This document shows positions 1 through 9,642 of a DNA stretch of 64,000 nt, piece by piece. The position numbers and the translations under genes are program-made. Below the pieces are notes generated by a model that was given only the letters and a program-made list of their open reading frames with translations, made no database searches and was not told the origin of the DNA. The stretch's first letter is position 1, and the number at the start of each line of letters is the position of its first letter. The stretch is from Antilocapra americana (Eukaryota > Chordata > Mammalia > Artiodactyla > Antilocapridae). The stretch covers positions 16,623,412 through 16,687,411 of the forward strand of contig ML664183.1 of NCBI GenBank assembly GCA_007570785.1, in the 5' to 3' direction.

Positions 1-211
1 CAGCAGCCCACCAGACTCCACTGTCCCTGGGATTCTCCAGGCAAGAACACTGGAGTGGGTTGCCATTTCCTTCTCCAGGAAGTGAGAAAATGAAAGTGAA
101 ATCGCTCAGTCGTGTCCGACTCTTTGCTACCTCATGGACTACAGCCTACCAGGCTCCTCCATCCATGGGATTTTCCAGGCAAGAGTACTGGAGTGGGGTG
201 CCATTGCAGGT
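1..211 (-). mobile_element. Bov-A2-type SINE (dimeric), cut by window start
   Basis: Ruminant SINE seen in reverse. Two copies of the Bov-A core (a block around a CAGGCAAGA-ACTGGAGTGG motif followed by a pyrimidine-rich TTCTCCAGG) lie about 135 bp apart and flank the 'TCGCTCAGTCGTGTCCGACTC' type linker. This is the dimer layout of Bov-A2. The 3' part on the element's strand lies outside the window. Confidence 0.9.
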
Positions 212-224
212 TCTGTAGGCACTC

Positions 225-420
225 AGAGGAGTGACCAAATCCCTGCTCCTCTACTCATTAGCTGTAAGACCTATAGAAAGTTACTTTACCAATCTGAGCC
301 TTAGTAATTTTATCTGAAAAATGGGGATATGGGTTGAGAAAATTAAATAAGATAATGCATAGTAAATGCTTGGCATAATTCTTGATAATTATGAAGCACT
401 GAAGGACATAATTCTCATTT
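225..420 (+). mobile_element. MIR SINE fragment
   Basis: Old mammalian MIR. Recognised from the ordered core: 'CATTAGCTGT-AGACC', then 'AGTTACTTTACC', 'CTGAGCCTTAGT', 'ATCTGAAAAATGGGGAT' and a decayed 'TAAATGCTTGGCA' near the 3' end. Confidence 0.75.
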
Positions 421-739
421 CTATCACTAGTAAACCTTAATATTTGATATAAATTTGTGAATAAGGCATTACTGATACAAACTAATTCACCACCTTTCCA
501 TCAAAGCTGGCACTTTGGTAGCCATATCTCTATAAAATCTACCACCTACCACCTCTCAACTCTCCACCACTCCAGGTGATAGGAGAGATCTTTTAGACTA
601 TGCTTTATCCTCTCCCATCGTGCAATTCACCACTCAGTCCTTTTGGTTCGATCTCAGTAATATGGACTGAATCCATCTCCTCTCCCTTTCCATGCCTCCT
701 CCCTTTCCGTGTCTTATCAGGAAGTTCGTTGTAGTCTCC
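421..739. other. Unique sequence, no gene seen
   Basis: No repeat or coding signature recognised. The second half is rich in C and T on the + strand. Confidence 0.5.
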
Positions 740-1000
740 CAAGTGATTTTGCTAACTCTAGTATTATACAGTCCATTCCATATTCTGAGCCAGAGTAACC
801 CTCTAAAACACAAACCATGTTATTTCCTGCTAAGAATCTTCAGTAATCCCATATAATCTGCAAGATTAAGTGGAAACTCTTTAGCATGTATAGGAAGCTC
901 CGTATGATACAAACTCTGGTGAAACTCTCCTGATTTGTTTGTTTGTTTTCCCCTCAAAAACCTTCCTTTCAAAATGTATACAATTCCCTAAACACATGTT
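740..1000 (+). mobile_element. L2 LINE fragment
   Basis: Resembles the L2 stretch before its 3' end: a decayed 'TTCCTGCTAAGAATCTTCAGTAA' segment followed by 'GTGGAAACTCTTTAGCATGTATAGGA', as in the L2 region coding for the end of ORF2. A second L2 piece at 1600-1860 is probably the same insertion, split by younger SINEs. Confidence 0.55.
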
Positions 1001-1012
1001 GTCAAAAGCACT

Positions 1013-1050
1013 TATATATATATACATATATAGATATAGATATAGATAAG
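1013..1050. repeat. (TA)n/(GATA)n simple repeat
   Basis: Imperfect TATATA run passing into GATATA units; low-complexity. Confidence 0.8.
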
Positions 1051-1072
1051 TCCTCCTTTAAAACCCAAAAAA

Positions 1073-1192
1073 CTTTTTTTTTTTCTTTTTCCTTTTTTTG
1101 GCCAGGCAACTTGCAGGATCTTAGTTCCCAGACCAGGGGTTGAGCTGTGAGAGCACAGAGTCCTAACCACTGAACCACCAGGGAATTTCCTC
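1073..1192 (-). mobile_element. Artiodactyl tRNA-derived SINE (CHR-2-like)
   Basis: On the minus strand it begins with the head 'TTCCCTGGTGGTTCAGTGGTTAGGACTCT', has a B-box-like region ending in 'GGTCTGGGAACTAAGATCC', and ends in an A-rich tail, seen as a T run at the low-coordinate end. This is the short CHR-2-like form without a Bov-A body. Confidence 0.85.
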
Positions 1193-1292
1193 CTAAGAAC
1201 TCTTTGAAGCTGATTATTTTTGTAAACTCTTACTAGTCCCTTCTTTCTTATAAGGAACCAAGACAAAAGAAAAGAAAAACAGAAGGAGAAAC

Positions 1293-1426
1293 TGGGAATT
1301 CTCTGGCGATCTAGTGTCAGGACTCTGCACTCTGCTTTCACCTCCAAGGTCCTGGATTCAATCCTTGGTCAGGGAACAAAGATCTTCACAAGCCGTGTGG
1401 TGCAGCCAAAAAAAAAAAAAAAAAAA
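1293..1426 (+). mobile_element. Artiodactyl tRNA-derived SINE (CHR-2-like)
   Basis: Same family as the copy about 100 bp upstream but in the opposite orientation: decayed head 'GGGAATTCTCTGGCGATCTAG', then 'TTCAATCCTTGGTCAGGGAACAAAGATC', 'GTGTGGTGCAGCC' and an 18-bp A tail. The two copies form a loose inverted pair. Confidence 0.85.
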
Positions 1427-1434
1427 GGGAGGAA

Positions 1435-1550
1435 CCAGCGGGACCAGGTCACACAGCTTGTCCAGGTCACACAGCTTGCTGCATAGTCAAGGTCTGAACC
1501 AAGCCACAGAACCTGTGCTCTGACACCGTGCACGCTGTCTACCAGCAACA
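1435..1550 (-). mobile_element. MIR fragment with an internal 18-bp tandem duplication
   Basis: The reverse MIR motif 'GGTCACACAGCTTG' occurs twice in tandem (1444-1461 and 1462-1478), followed by 'GTCTGAACC' and 'CTGTGCTCTGACACCGTGC' as in reversed MIR heads. Confidence 0.6.
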
Positions 1551-1599
1551 ATGGACTAACACCCCTCATTCACACCTCAACTCCAGAAACACTTCTGTG

Positions 1600-1860
1600 G
1601 CCCTTTTCCTGGATCCCAGCTCAGAACAGGCCACTCCTGATATCGTGACTCTTCTGTGTCTTGTATAGTTGTCCATCCTAGTATCTGTCATTCCCTAGTG
1701 TGCTGTTGTACTGATCTTTACATGCCTCTCTCCCTTCCTAGGCTGTAAATCCTTAAGAATAGGAGGAGTGTTTATTATTCTTTGCGCCCTAAATTAGCAC
1801 AGTGTCAAGCACAAAATAGGTGTTTAATAAATGTTTGGCGGATAAGTGGTTAAAAGAATG
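1600..1860 (+). mobile_element. L2 LINE 3' end
   Basis: Ends in the typical L2 terminus: 'GCTGTAAATCCTTAAGAATAGG', 'TTAGCACAGTGTCAAGCACA' and 'TAGGTGTTTAATAAATGTTTGGCGGA'. Probably continuous with the fragment at 740-1000. Confidence 0.8.
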
Positions 1861-2344
1861 GATCAATGGAATGCATGAAAGTCAAACAATGGTCATCATT
1901 AAAAGGGCGATAGGTATAAGGTCCTTGTCTTTGCATTTTAAGAAAAACATAAAACTAGAAAAGGTCCAACAAATATACCAAGTTTGGAGGGTGACGGAGG
2001 GAGATTAGGATTGGTAAGGACTTGGTCTTTACACCCATGAAGGACATGGATATGGTGAGCAAGCACAGAGTAACAGAACGCTAAAACTCAAAGAGGCGAA
2101 CTGAAAAAGCTCGCTGCTGCTGCTGCTAGTACAATAAAATTGAGCACTGCTTTCACAGAGAATGGATGTATGAATCCACGAGCTAATTCAAGCTGCAAAT
2201 GCAAACAGATATTCTGAAGGCTGAAAATAATTCACTGATGATTGACTCTAATCTCTTTTATATTTCCATTTCATTTGACAGATAATTAAGAAACACCTAC
2301 TCAGAGGCATGAGACTGAAAGACAAACATGACAAATTCAGCTTC
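1861..2344. other. Unique sequence with a short (GCT)5 run
   Basis: No gene or recognised repeat. A run of five GCT units sits near 2113-2127. It resembles the GCAGCAG end of Bov-A2, but no SINE body is attached. Confidence 0.5.
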
Positions 2345-2575
2345 TAGAACACAACTGTGCAAAATCTATGAGATGCAGCAAAATCAGTTTTTAGAGGGGA
2401 GTTCATAGTGATACAAGCCTTCCTAAAAAAAAAAAAAAAACACAAAAAAGAGGGAAATCTCAAATAACCTAACCTAGTTCCTGAAAGAACTAGGAAAAGA
2501 ACAAACAAAACCGAAAGTTAGCAGAAGGAAGGATATACTAAATATCAGAGATGAAAGAAATAAGACAGAGATGAA
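2345..2575 (+). mobile_element. L1 ORF2 internal fragment
   Basis: Matches the L1 ORF2 stretch that reads 'ATGCAGCAAAATCAGTT', then 'GAGGGGAGTTCATAGTGATACAA', 'CTCAAATAACCTAACCTA', and 'GAACAAACAAAACCGAAAGTTAGCAGAAGGA'. The order and spacing fit the reverse-transcriptase coding part. The frame is broken by an A run near 2415 and by indels, so it is a dead fragment. Confidence 0.8.
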
Positions 2576-2645
2576 AAACACAGCTTCTGCCCAAAGAAAG
2601 CCTATAGTCTAGTAGGAAAAGAGATGTAAGCAATCACACAGCACT
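2576..2645 (-). mobile_element. Possible short L2-like fragment
   Basis: 'CTTCTGCCCAAAGAAAGCCTATAGTCTAGTAGGA' resembles the reversed L2 3' end ('CTGCCCTCAAGGAGCTTACAGTCTAGTAGG'). It is short and weak. Confidence 0.35.
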
Positions 2646-3214
2646 TCTCAAATCACTGACGGTAAAGAATAGCTTTTTTATTATTTTATTTCGAATGTGT
2701 TATTGGTTGCTACTTTAGAAAAGTACAATAAAAATAAACTACTAGAAAAAGTTTTTTTTAAAAATATATAAAATACAAGCCCCAATTTTTTGTATTTAAC
2801 GCAACACCCTTAATCAATACTCTTAGTATTGATACTATCAAAATGCTGTAACTGTTTCTAAACAATTACCATCAATTTCTGTACCTAGCTCCTTATGGAA
2901 TGGTAACAGTTTGTGCACAGCAGTGATCCACAGGGCACATTTTGAGGAGCATTAACATGTATACAGTAAGTTAGTTGCTTTAATGGAGACAGTGATGCAA
3001 GAATAAAATGAGTTTTTAAGGCAATTTAAATTACTCAGGAACCAAACCCTCTCAGTGTATTTTCCCCAAACTTTACCCCTCAGACAAAAGATTCTTTTCT
3101 CTTCCTTTCCAGGACCTATTTTCTGAAAAAGGTAGCCCATATTTGCTGCCTCATCACCCAACCAGAGCTGTTTCATAAAAAAGAACAGAAAAGAATCACT
3201 TCACTTTTTCATAC
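2646..3214. other. AT-rich unique sequence, no gene seen
   Basis: AT-rich, no recognisable repeat or gene. Confidence 0.5.
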
Positions 3215-3405
3215 TTATCTTATACTATTTATATCCTGCAGTGTGAGATAGCTTTTTATCTCTCCCTTCCCATTAGATTTGAAGATCTCAAGGAGAAGAG
3301 AGAACTTGAGTATAAGTACTTTAACATCCCTGCAGCCTCTACGAAGGAGCCTTCAAGATGTTAAGTACTCAATGACTGCTTGTCGAATTAGTGAAAGAAA
3401 TGAAA
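3215..3405 (+). mobile_element. L2 LINE 3' end fragment
   Basis: Recognised from 'CCCATTAGATTTGAAGATCTCAAGGAGAAGAG' (L2 'ACTGTAAGCTCCTTGAGGG') followed by a decayed '...AGTACTCAATGACTGCTTGTCGAATTAG', like the L2 terminus 'GTGCTCAATAAATGTTTGTTGAATGA'. Confidence 0.6.
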
Positions 3406-4498
3406 TAAGCAAGTAAACTAGCTTCTACCCAATGCCTCCTGAAGCATATTTCTGAGATATACTAGGTTTTAAAATTTTATTTGATGCCAAAGGTTAATGA
3501 TCCTCTCTAGACTTAAGCTGCTGGAATCATTTAATTTTTCTGTACTTGATCCACATGTGAAATTCCAACCAACATCAAATGAAAGTTTGATTAAACAGAT
3601 CAGGAACAACATGTGTGATAGATGTGAATTCCCTCTAGGGTGAGATGTAGGTCTGGAAACCAGAAGACTTGACTCTACAGAGCTGAAAGTTCTTGAAAGA
3701 GCCTATGTCCTATGCCTAAAGAAAAACAATGTATACTTCATCTTCCAGAGAAGAAACAGGTCGAGTTCAGAGACACAGAAGTATCTAGATCAAGTCACCA
3801 GATTCCGAGTCTTCCTTCCTTCCTAGATATTCCCCATTCCTTCATTTATTTTTCCTCTTAAATTTTGTATTCATTCCCACCACAAGAAAAAAATGGAGAA
3901 TTCAACGGTATTGCGAAAATAGATCTAAACTAAGGAAGCAAAAGGACAAAGTGGTTTCAGCTTCCAGGATTATTCTAGCTTCTCAGAAGCTCTTGCTGCC
4001 CTTGAAGCTGGTTTCCTGGAGCAGCGAAGATTCCTGGGATTCTGCAAGCAAGCTAGAGTTATCTGGTGAGTGATCTGAAGGCTCCTGGGAGGAGGCCCAG
4101 CTGGGATTTCTTCCAAACCATGTCCGCACCACCTGTAACTCTTCACTACATATGCTTGCCAGAAGATCGTCCCAAGTCTGGGGGATGGGGAGAGTTGCCA
4201 TTCCATAAAGAACCACCAGCCAGCGTTGGCAGAGAAAGGCGTCCTTGTGCATTGGGAAGGAGTCAGGGCTTCCAGCTAAGGGCACCTCGCCAGCCCTGGT
4301 ATGCAGTTCTGGGACCTGTGCCCACCAAGCCTGCCCCAACTTGCCCAGGAGAGAAAGAGGCCAGGGAACGATGCAAAAGGTGTTCTCTCCCCAGCCCCCT
4401 CCAGTTCCAGCCAGCTCCAGGCTCCTTTGAAGTCCTGGGCCAGAAGACATGGCCAGTACTGATGCTGAGGTTTTTTTCCATGAGCCTCTGGTATTCGA
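3406..4498. other. Repeat-free stretch containing a minus-strand 155-codon ATG frame (3983-4450)
   Basis: No transposon recognised. The second half is GC-richer and open on both strands. The minus-strand frame from an ATG at 4450-4448 (G at -3) runs 155 codons to a stop at about 3983 and extends upstream to 4555 without a stop. Its C-terminal half is Ser/Glu-rich and contains 'QTWDDLLASICSEELQVV'. I do not recognise a family. A plus-strand frame (4066-4581) overlaps it, which argues for chance openness. No clear splice sites were found. It could be a last exon, a decayed retrocopy, or nothing. Confidence 0.2.
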
Positions 4499-4532
4499 GT
4501 TCTCTTTCTCTCTCTGTCTGTCTCTGTGTTTC
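4499..4532. repeat. (CT)n-like simple repeat
   Basis: TCTCTTTCTCTCTCTGTCTG-type run; imperfect dinucleotide repeat. Confidence 0.7.
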
Positions 4533-4540
4533 AAAGGCAG

Positions 4541-4688
4541 ACCAATGTAAATCAAAAAGCACAGGCTTTGGAAGCAGATAAACCTTGATTCAAATCCCGG
4601 TTGGGATATGCACTAGGTTTAGAAGCCCCCCAAAATTATTTGATTTCTCTGAATCTTGGAGTTCTTATTTCTGAAATATCATTAATCT
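4541..4688 (+). mobile_element. MIR SINE
   Basis: MIR head region 'AAAGCACAGGCTTTGGAAGCAGA' and 'TTCAAATCCCGGTTG', then a decayed '...GATTTCTCTGAATCTTGGAGTT' and 'ATTTCTGAAATATC'. Confidence 0.75.
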
Positions 4689-4689
4689 A

Positions 4690-4916
4690 ACCCAGAGTTT
4701 CTCAAGCTCAGCACTCTTGACATTTTAGACTGCGTACATTTTTGTGGGTTGGGGCAGGGGGCGGGGAACAGGGGTCTGTCCTGTGCATTATAGAATGTTT
4801 AACAGCATCCTTGACCTACCTATTAGTTACTAGTCACTCTCTCCCTTCTGTCTGTGACAATAAAAAACAATTCTAGACTTTGGCTAATATAGGGCTAAAT
4901 TGCCCAGTCAAGAATC
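4690..4916. mobile_element. MER20 (hAT-Charlie nonautonomous DNA transposon)
   Basis: Matches MER20 along its length: 'AGTTTCTCAAGCTCAGCACT', 'TTGACATTTTAGACTG', 'GTCTGTCCTGTGCATTATAGAATGTTTAACAGCATCC', 'ACCTATTAGTTACTAG', 'TGTGACAATAAAAAACAATT' and a decayed end. It carries a G-rich insertion or expansion at 4746-4774 not typical of the family. Confidence 0.8.
4746..4774 (+). other. G-quadruplex-type motif inside MER20
   Basis: Five runs of three or more G (G3, G4, G5, G4, G4) separated by loops of 2, 2, 1 and 4 bases. This satisfies the usual G3+N1-7 quadruplex rule on the + strand. Confidence 0.7.
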
Positions 4917-4979
4917 ACTCCCCTCATCTCATCCTTACGATTGCTGTTTTATACATATTATTGCAAATATAGAGTATGA

Positions 4980-5196
4980 TTGCTGTTGTTGTTTAGTCTC
5001 TGAGTTGTGTCTGACTCTTTTGCAAACCATGGACTGTAGCCCGCTAGGCTCCTTTTTCCATGAGATTTCCCAGGCAAGAATACTGGAGTGGGTTGCCATT
5101 CCCATCTCCAGAGGAGCTTCCCGACCCAGGGATCAAACCTGAGTCTCCTACACTGGCAGGTGGATTCTTTACCCCACTGAGCCTGCAGGGAAGCCC
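4980..5196 (-). mobile_element. Bov-tA SINE with 11-bp target duplication
   Basis: Complete minus-strand Bov-tA: Bov-A body ('CAGGCAAGAATACTGGAGTG'), B-box region 'GGGATCAAACC', tRNA-like head ending in 'GGGAAGCCC'. Perfect 11-bp target duplication ATAGAGTATGA at 4969-4979 and 5197-5207. Confidence 0.95.
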
Positions 5197-5209
5197 ATAG
5201 AGTATGACA

Positions 5210-5230
5210 CCTATGAATGAATGAATGAAA
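5210..5230. repeat. (AATG)n short tandem repeat
   Basis: About four ATGA units directly after the 3' target duplication of the SINE. Confidence 0.7.
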
Positions 5231-5869
5231 AGCACCCCAGAATCACTAATTCCCATGACAGCTGCTGTCGCTGCCCCTCCCGCATCTCCTCAGCATCCGC
5301 CTCAACGATGGCTGCTTCTCATGATCACCTGGACTCCCTGGCCTTGGGAGTATGATTAGTCAGTAAACAGGGCAGCCCTTAACTACTGACAGGCAAGGAG
5401 TTCGTGAGATAAACACTCTAGCCTCCTAGTCCTTTAGCTGAGAGAACTGTGATCTAAATTCCCCAGTGGGCTCAGGCTCCATGGCCAGGGTGGCAGCTGG
5501 CTGCATAACACATCTCTTCTCTGCCTTCACTTTCTTACGCTCCCACAGTACCTCTTAGGGTCACTTCCCAAACTCTTTGCACAACTTCTCCCATCTTGCG
5601 TGTGTTTCTATATTCCAGTAATTAATATATAAACACTGCGACGTTTATTTCTGTAAATGCCCTGCCTTGTTAATTCATTGGACTTCTCATGAGTATTTAC
5701 TCAGGTCACAGTATTTCAAAAAAAAATTTTTTTAAATACTGCAAATAAGCTACTGTCCTGCTCTGGAGACTGCTGAAAACAACGATCAACACATCCCAGA
5801 CAGTCTCAATGCAGGTAAAACAATGAGTCTAGGATTGTCGCTTCTCACTTGGCCCTGAGTCCCATCTAC
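5231..5869. other. Unique sequence, no gene seen
   Basis: No recognised repeat or coding signature. Confidence 0.5.
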
Positions 5870-6545
5870 CCGCCACAATGCTGCCACATAGCTTCTTCTA
5901 AAATGCACATTAGTTCATGTCTGCCATGAGCCCAGCTGTCTCTACTGCTGCAACATCAGGACCTAAAACCACTTGGAACATGGTGGGTACCCAGTAATAC
6001 CCACTGAATTACTGAATGAATAGCATTCTCTTGCTTACAATCTCTGGATGCCATGTTATCAGTAAAAGATAAAGATCAAATTATTTGAAATGGTACACGA
6101 GGCAGGGCCTTTGTGACTTGGTCTCTGCTTCCCTCTCCAACTTCACTCCTCACCACTTACCCATTCTACTTGACCCCAAAATACACACATGCACTGTTCG
6201 TTAGATGTCACATACTTTCTGTGATTCCTAGAAGGGTATGTTCTTTTTACAGCTGTGCTGCTCTCAACTGGGGATCTCTTTTGGGTTTTCTCCCTATAGA
6301 CACCTTCAGGTTCTTCTTGGGGCTGTTCTGCTCTGACTTCCTCAGTAGGGAGGAGGAGGGGCTCCCTGATCTTTTTGAATAAAGATAGCCCTTCTCTCCT
6401 CCCATTATGCTATTGTCCTATGGGGGTTGCTTCTTAATCTGACCCATCAGAGAGAGTACCTTGAAATTAAGGGCCATGTCTTCAATTTGGAGATATCGCC
6501 AATGTCTGATACATTTCACATGCTGAGAAAATAAATGTGTGGACA
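5870..6545 (+). mobile_element. L2 LINE fragments
   Basis: Two L2-like blocks. One is 'AAAGATCAAATTATTTGAAATGGTACACGAGGCAGGGCC', then 'GTCTCTGCTTCCCTCTCCAACTTCACTCCTCACCACT', matching the L2 ORF2 end. The other is a 3'-end-like block near 6450-6545 ('TTAAGGGCCATGTCTTCAATTT', 'AATAAATGTGTGGACA'). The piece at 5920-6025 also resembles an L2 or MIR tail, so several insertions may be present. Confidence 0.55.
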
Positions 6546-6601
6546 TTAATCAAAGGATTTGATTGTTCTCTGTATTAATAGTCTAAAGAGGCTTTAGTAT
6601 G

Positions 6602-7082
6602 TGAATTAACCAGGATTCTCCAGAGAAGCAGAACCAATAGGATATATATAGATGTATAGAAAGAGATTTATTCTGAGGGATTGGCTCACATGATTATAGA
6701 GGCTGAGAAGTCCCACCATCTGCCGTCTGCAAGCTGGAGACCCAGAAAAGCTGGTGGTGTAATTCAAGTCCAAACCCAAAGGCCTGAAAACCAGAGGAGG
6801 AGTCAAAGGCGTAAATCCCCCTCTGAGTTGGAAGGCTTGAGAACCAAGAGTGCTGATATCTGAAGGCAGGAGAAGATGGATATACTAGTTCAGAGAGAAA
6901 GTTCTTTCTACCTTCAAAGGATTGTATGTGGCCCACTGACATTGGTGGGAGAGATCTTCTTTACTCAGTCTACTGATTGAAACATGTATCTCCTTTCCAA
7001 TCATCCTCACAGACATACTCAGAAATAGTATTTTATCAACCATCTGAGCATCCCTTAGCTCAACATAAAATTAACCATCACA
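6602..7082 (-). mobile_element. Solo ERVL-type LTR (MLT2-like) with 5-bp target duplications
   Basis: 481-bp element starting TG and ending CA, as LTRs do, with perfect 5-bp direct repeats GTATG at 6597-6601 and 7083-7087. The sequence follows the MLT2-type LTR along its length: 'TTCTCCAGAGAAGCAGAACC', 'AAGAGATTTATTCTGAGG', 'AGGCTGAGAAGTCCCACCAT', 'CAAGCTGGAGACCC' and 'CATAAAATTAACCATCACA'. The AATAAA-like poly(A) signal lies on the minus strand, so the LTR is antisense here. No internal viral genes remain: it is a solo LTR, probably left by LTR-LTR recombination. The exact subfamily name is from memory. Confidence 0.85.
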
Positions 7083-7087
7083 GTATG

Positions 7088-8429
7088 TAATCTTCATTCC
7101 CCTAAATCAGCAACTAATTTCTGCATAGAAAGAATTTTTGATAAATCCCAGAGATTCCCTGACTGCTCACCAGAAAGACAAACCATAGGTACATGAACCA
7201 CGAATATCTAAGCCTCTTAGAGTTACAATTTAGCTATACTAATAATGGGAAGAAACTACTGCCTTGGCCTAGGAAGAATGTGACCTGCCACACAAGCCTG
7301 AGAAGGCTCAGTGTACGAACACACTCCTCACACACTGTACAAGCAAGTGGGGGCTGTCATAAGAACCCAGCAAAGCTATTTTGAAGTTGTGCTCTTCACT
7401 GAACTGAGCCCTTGCAGCCTAGAACATTTTCAAGATGAGATTCTTACAAACTCCACACCAGAGTTAGTGGTTAGGACTAGTAAACTGGTTTCATGGAAAC
7501 AGAAGGTAGAAATCAAGGACAGAAGAAGAGGTACTGGGTCTGCTCTAAAGGCCCAATTATCCTTTAGAGAGAAGGCTGTAGCTGGGACAAAGGGACCCCT
7601 TCCCCTCACCTCCCTACTGCAATCTTCCACCCTCACCTTCCCAAAACAAAACTTGCTGAATGCTCCAGGCATTTCCTTTCCAAAACAGCCCTGAGACTTG
7701 AATAAAATCTAATTGTATGAAGAAAAATCAAAATGGCAATGAAGAACATTAGAGGAGAGTTTTCATAGTATTGATTCACTCATGCGAGCACAAAGTGTCT
7801 ACTTATGTAAGCATCTCATACACTAAGAGGGGCTTCTTTGGCCCTGAAAATAATATTTATAAGGTGTACCAAGACAAAGTCAAATGCTGAATAAGATCTC
7901 TAAAAATTGATAGACATTGACATGACATGAAATCTCCTGAATCCTGTCAGTAAGGTAGGGTTTCTCTTGCTGAACTAAGAATCAACCAAAATTTCTTTTC
8001 AACAAAGTAGGAGACACAGGTCTTCTACCTGTACCATCTGCAACTTTACTTCCAACTTCCTAAACTTTCAATATCCTATTGACATCTTGTTTATTTCAAA
8101 AAAAACAAAAAGAAAGTACTATTCTACCACCACCTAATGCCCCCGGTTCTCCAAGTCTTTCAATCATTGGACCCTCTCTAACCCCTTACAGAAACTCAAA
8201 TGAAATATAAATTTTTTTTTCTTCCTCTGTTTCTACTTGACCATACATGATAACATATACTATCCCAACTATACTTCCGCAGTATAATCTAAGTAGCACA
8301 GAAGAGTCCCCTTAATTCAACAGATAATTATAATCAGTTTCCAGGAGCTAGTCAATTTAAGATCATGAAAGTTCTATGTGGAAGTAAGTGCAAGGACTGA
8401 AATTTGCTCAGAAAAAAATCACAGAACTA
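7088..8429. other. Unique sequence, no gene seen
   Basis: No repeat recognised. A 127-codon frame at 7311-7694 (+) lacks any family resemblance and I do not call it. Confidence 0.5.
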
Positions 8430-8625
8430 CCAAATGCCTAAGCTAGAAGAAATTTCCAGATACCACAAAATTAGTTAACTCACTCGATGGATGAAGATAC
8501 TTCCTTAAAAGTCAGGGAAGACATTTGAGACGCTCAAGTCCCAATAAAAGAGAAGCTGAGCCATGTCAGGACTCAAGTTTCCTGACACTCACACTATGCT
8601 CCATAGTACCTGTCATCAAGTCTTC
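8430..8625 (-). mobile_element. Possible decayed MIR-family fragment
   Basis: Weak match to reversed MIR/MIR3: 'GCTAGAAGAAATTTCCAGATACC', 'CTCACTCGATGGATGAAGATACTTCC', 'GTCAGGGAAGACATTTGAGACGC', 'AGGACTCAAGTTTCCTGACAC'. Confidence 0.35.
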
Positions 8626-8780
8626 CCATTACTGAATCCCTCAGTTTCCCAAATGAGCTGGCCTGGCACTGGTGGTCCCAAGCATTGCCAATATGTTTTA
8701 ATCAACAGAAAAGAGATGATCTCCAGGAAGAGTTCGATGTCCTTTTCCTTGCAAGTACTAAATCATCCCTTGTCTCTTGT

Positions 8781-8983
8781 TGGTTTAGTTGCTAAGTTGT
8801 GTCCAACTCTTTTACAATCCCACGGACTGGAGCCCACCAGGCTCCTCTTGCCTCTGATTTCCCAGGCAAGAATACTGGAGTGGGTTGCCATTCCCTTCTC
8901 CAGGGAGCTTCTCAACCCAGGGTTTGAACCCACATCTCTTGCATTGGCAGGCAAGTTCTTTATCACTGAGCCACCAAGGCAGC
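8781..8983 (-). mobile_element. Bov-tA SINE
   Basis: Complete minus-strand copy: 'TAGTTGCTAAGTTGTGTCC' tail side, Bov-A core, 'GGGTTTGAACCCACATCTCTTGC', and head side 'CACTGAGCCACCAAGGCAGCCC'. Confidence 0.95.
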
Positions 8984-9642
8984 CCTTCCTGTGTTTCTTT
9001 CCTACAATAAATATATGTGGGCTTTATCAGGATGCTCAAAAAGTTTTTATCCAGAACCATACAGATACTGAATGAAGTAATTAGGGACAGAGTAAGAGAC
9101 TGGATCCCACTTCTCCTAATTCTGTAAAGGATAATTTCCACCCCTTTGAAGTCTCCCATATCCCAGTGTTCCTGCAGAGTGATCTCCAAGAGGAAATGAT
9201 GCAGCTCCACATTTGAGATTCAAACCCATCATTCTAAAGCCAACATGCTATATATTACCCCCTCCTACATGCCTAACATTAGCCAAGACAATCTCCTTCA
9301 TCTGGAACCTTCCTGGAACCAACTTTTCCTGCTAAAGACAAACATGAATCCAGCTAAAGTAACTGCTACTGCTGTTATAAAAATATATTGTTACTTGTAG
9401 GGCTCCACAGAATAAGAGGCAATTCTTTTTTTTATGTGCTGTAGTAACAACGATGTTTAAATGTCATCTTTATTTTGACCATATTTCAGGGGAAGGCATT
9501 AATGCCACATTCTACCTAAATAGGTTTTTATGATACAAAAGACCAGTGCCTTTCCCTTTTGTTTTCTTTTGGTAGACAAAAGGCTCCAAATGGTTTCTTA
9601 AAAACAGTGCAACCAAAATGGGTTTTAAAAAATAGTGCACTA
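8984..9642. other. Mostly unique sequence
   Basis: No gene. 9170-9250 may be a reversed MIR tail ('AGATTCAAACCCATCATTCTAAAGCC'). The end of this stretch is the target site of the L1 copy that follows. Confidence 0.4.

Noticed and set aside
2113..2127. (GCT)5 run as a possible Bov-A2 3' end or triplet-repeat locus
   Set aside because: No SINE body attached and too short to be a meaningful expansion.
2473..2494. Perfect 8-bp stem hairpin CCTAGTTC/GAACTAGG
   Set aside because: Falls inside an L1 ORF2 fragment and arises from ordinary L1 sequence with a few substitutions; no terminator or RNA gene context.
7311..7694. 127-codon plus-strand frame
   Set aside because: No family resemblance or splice or promoter context, and other frames overlap; treated as chance.
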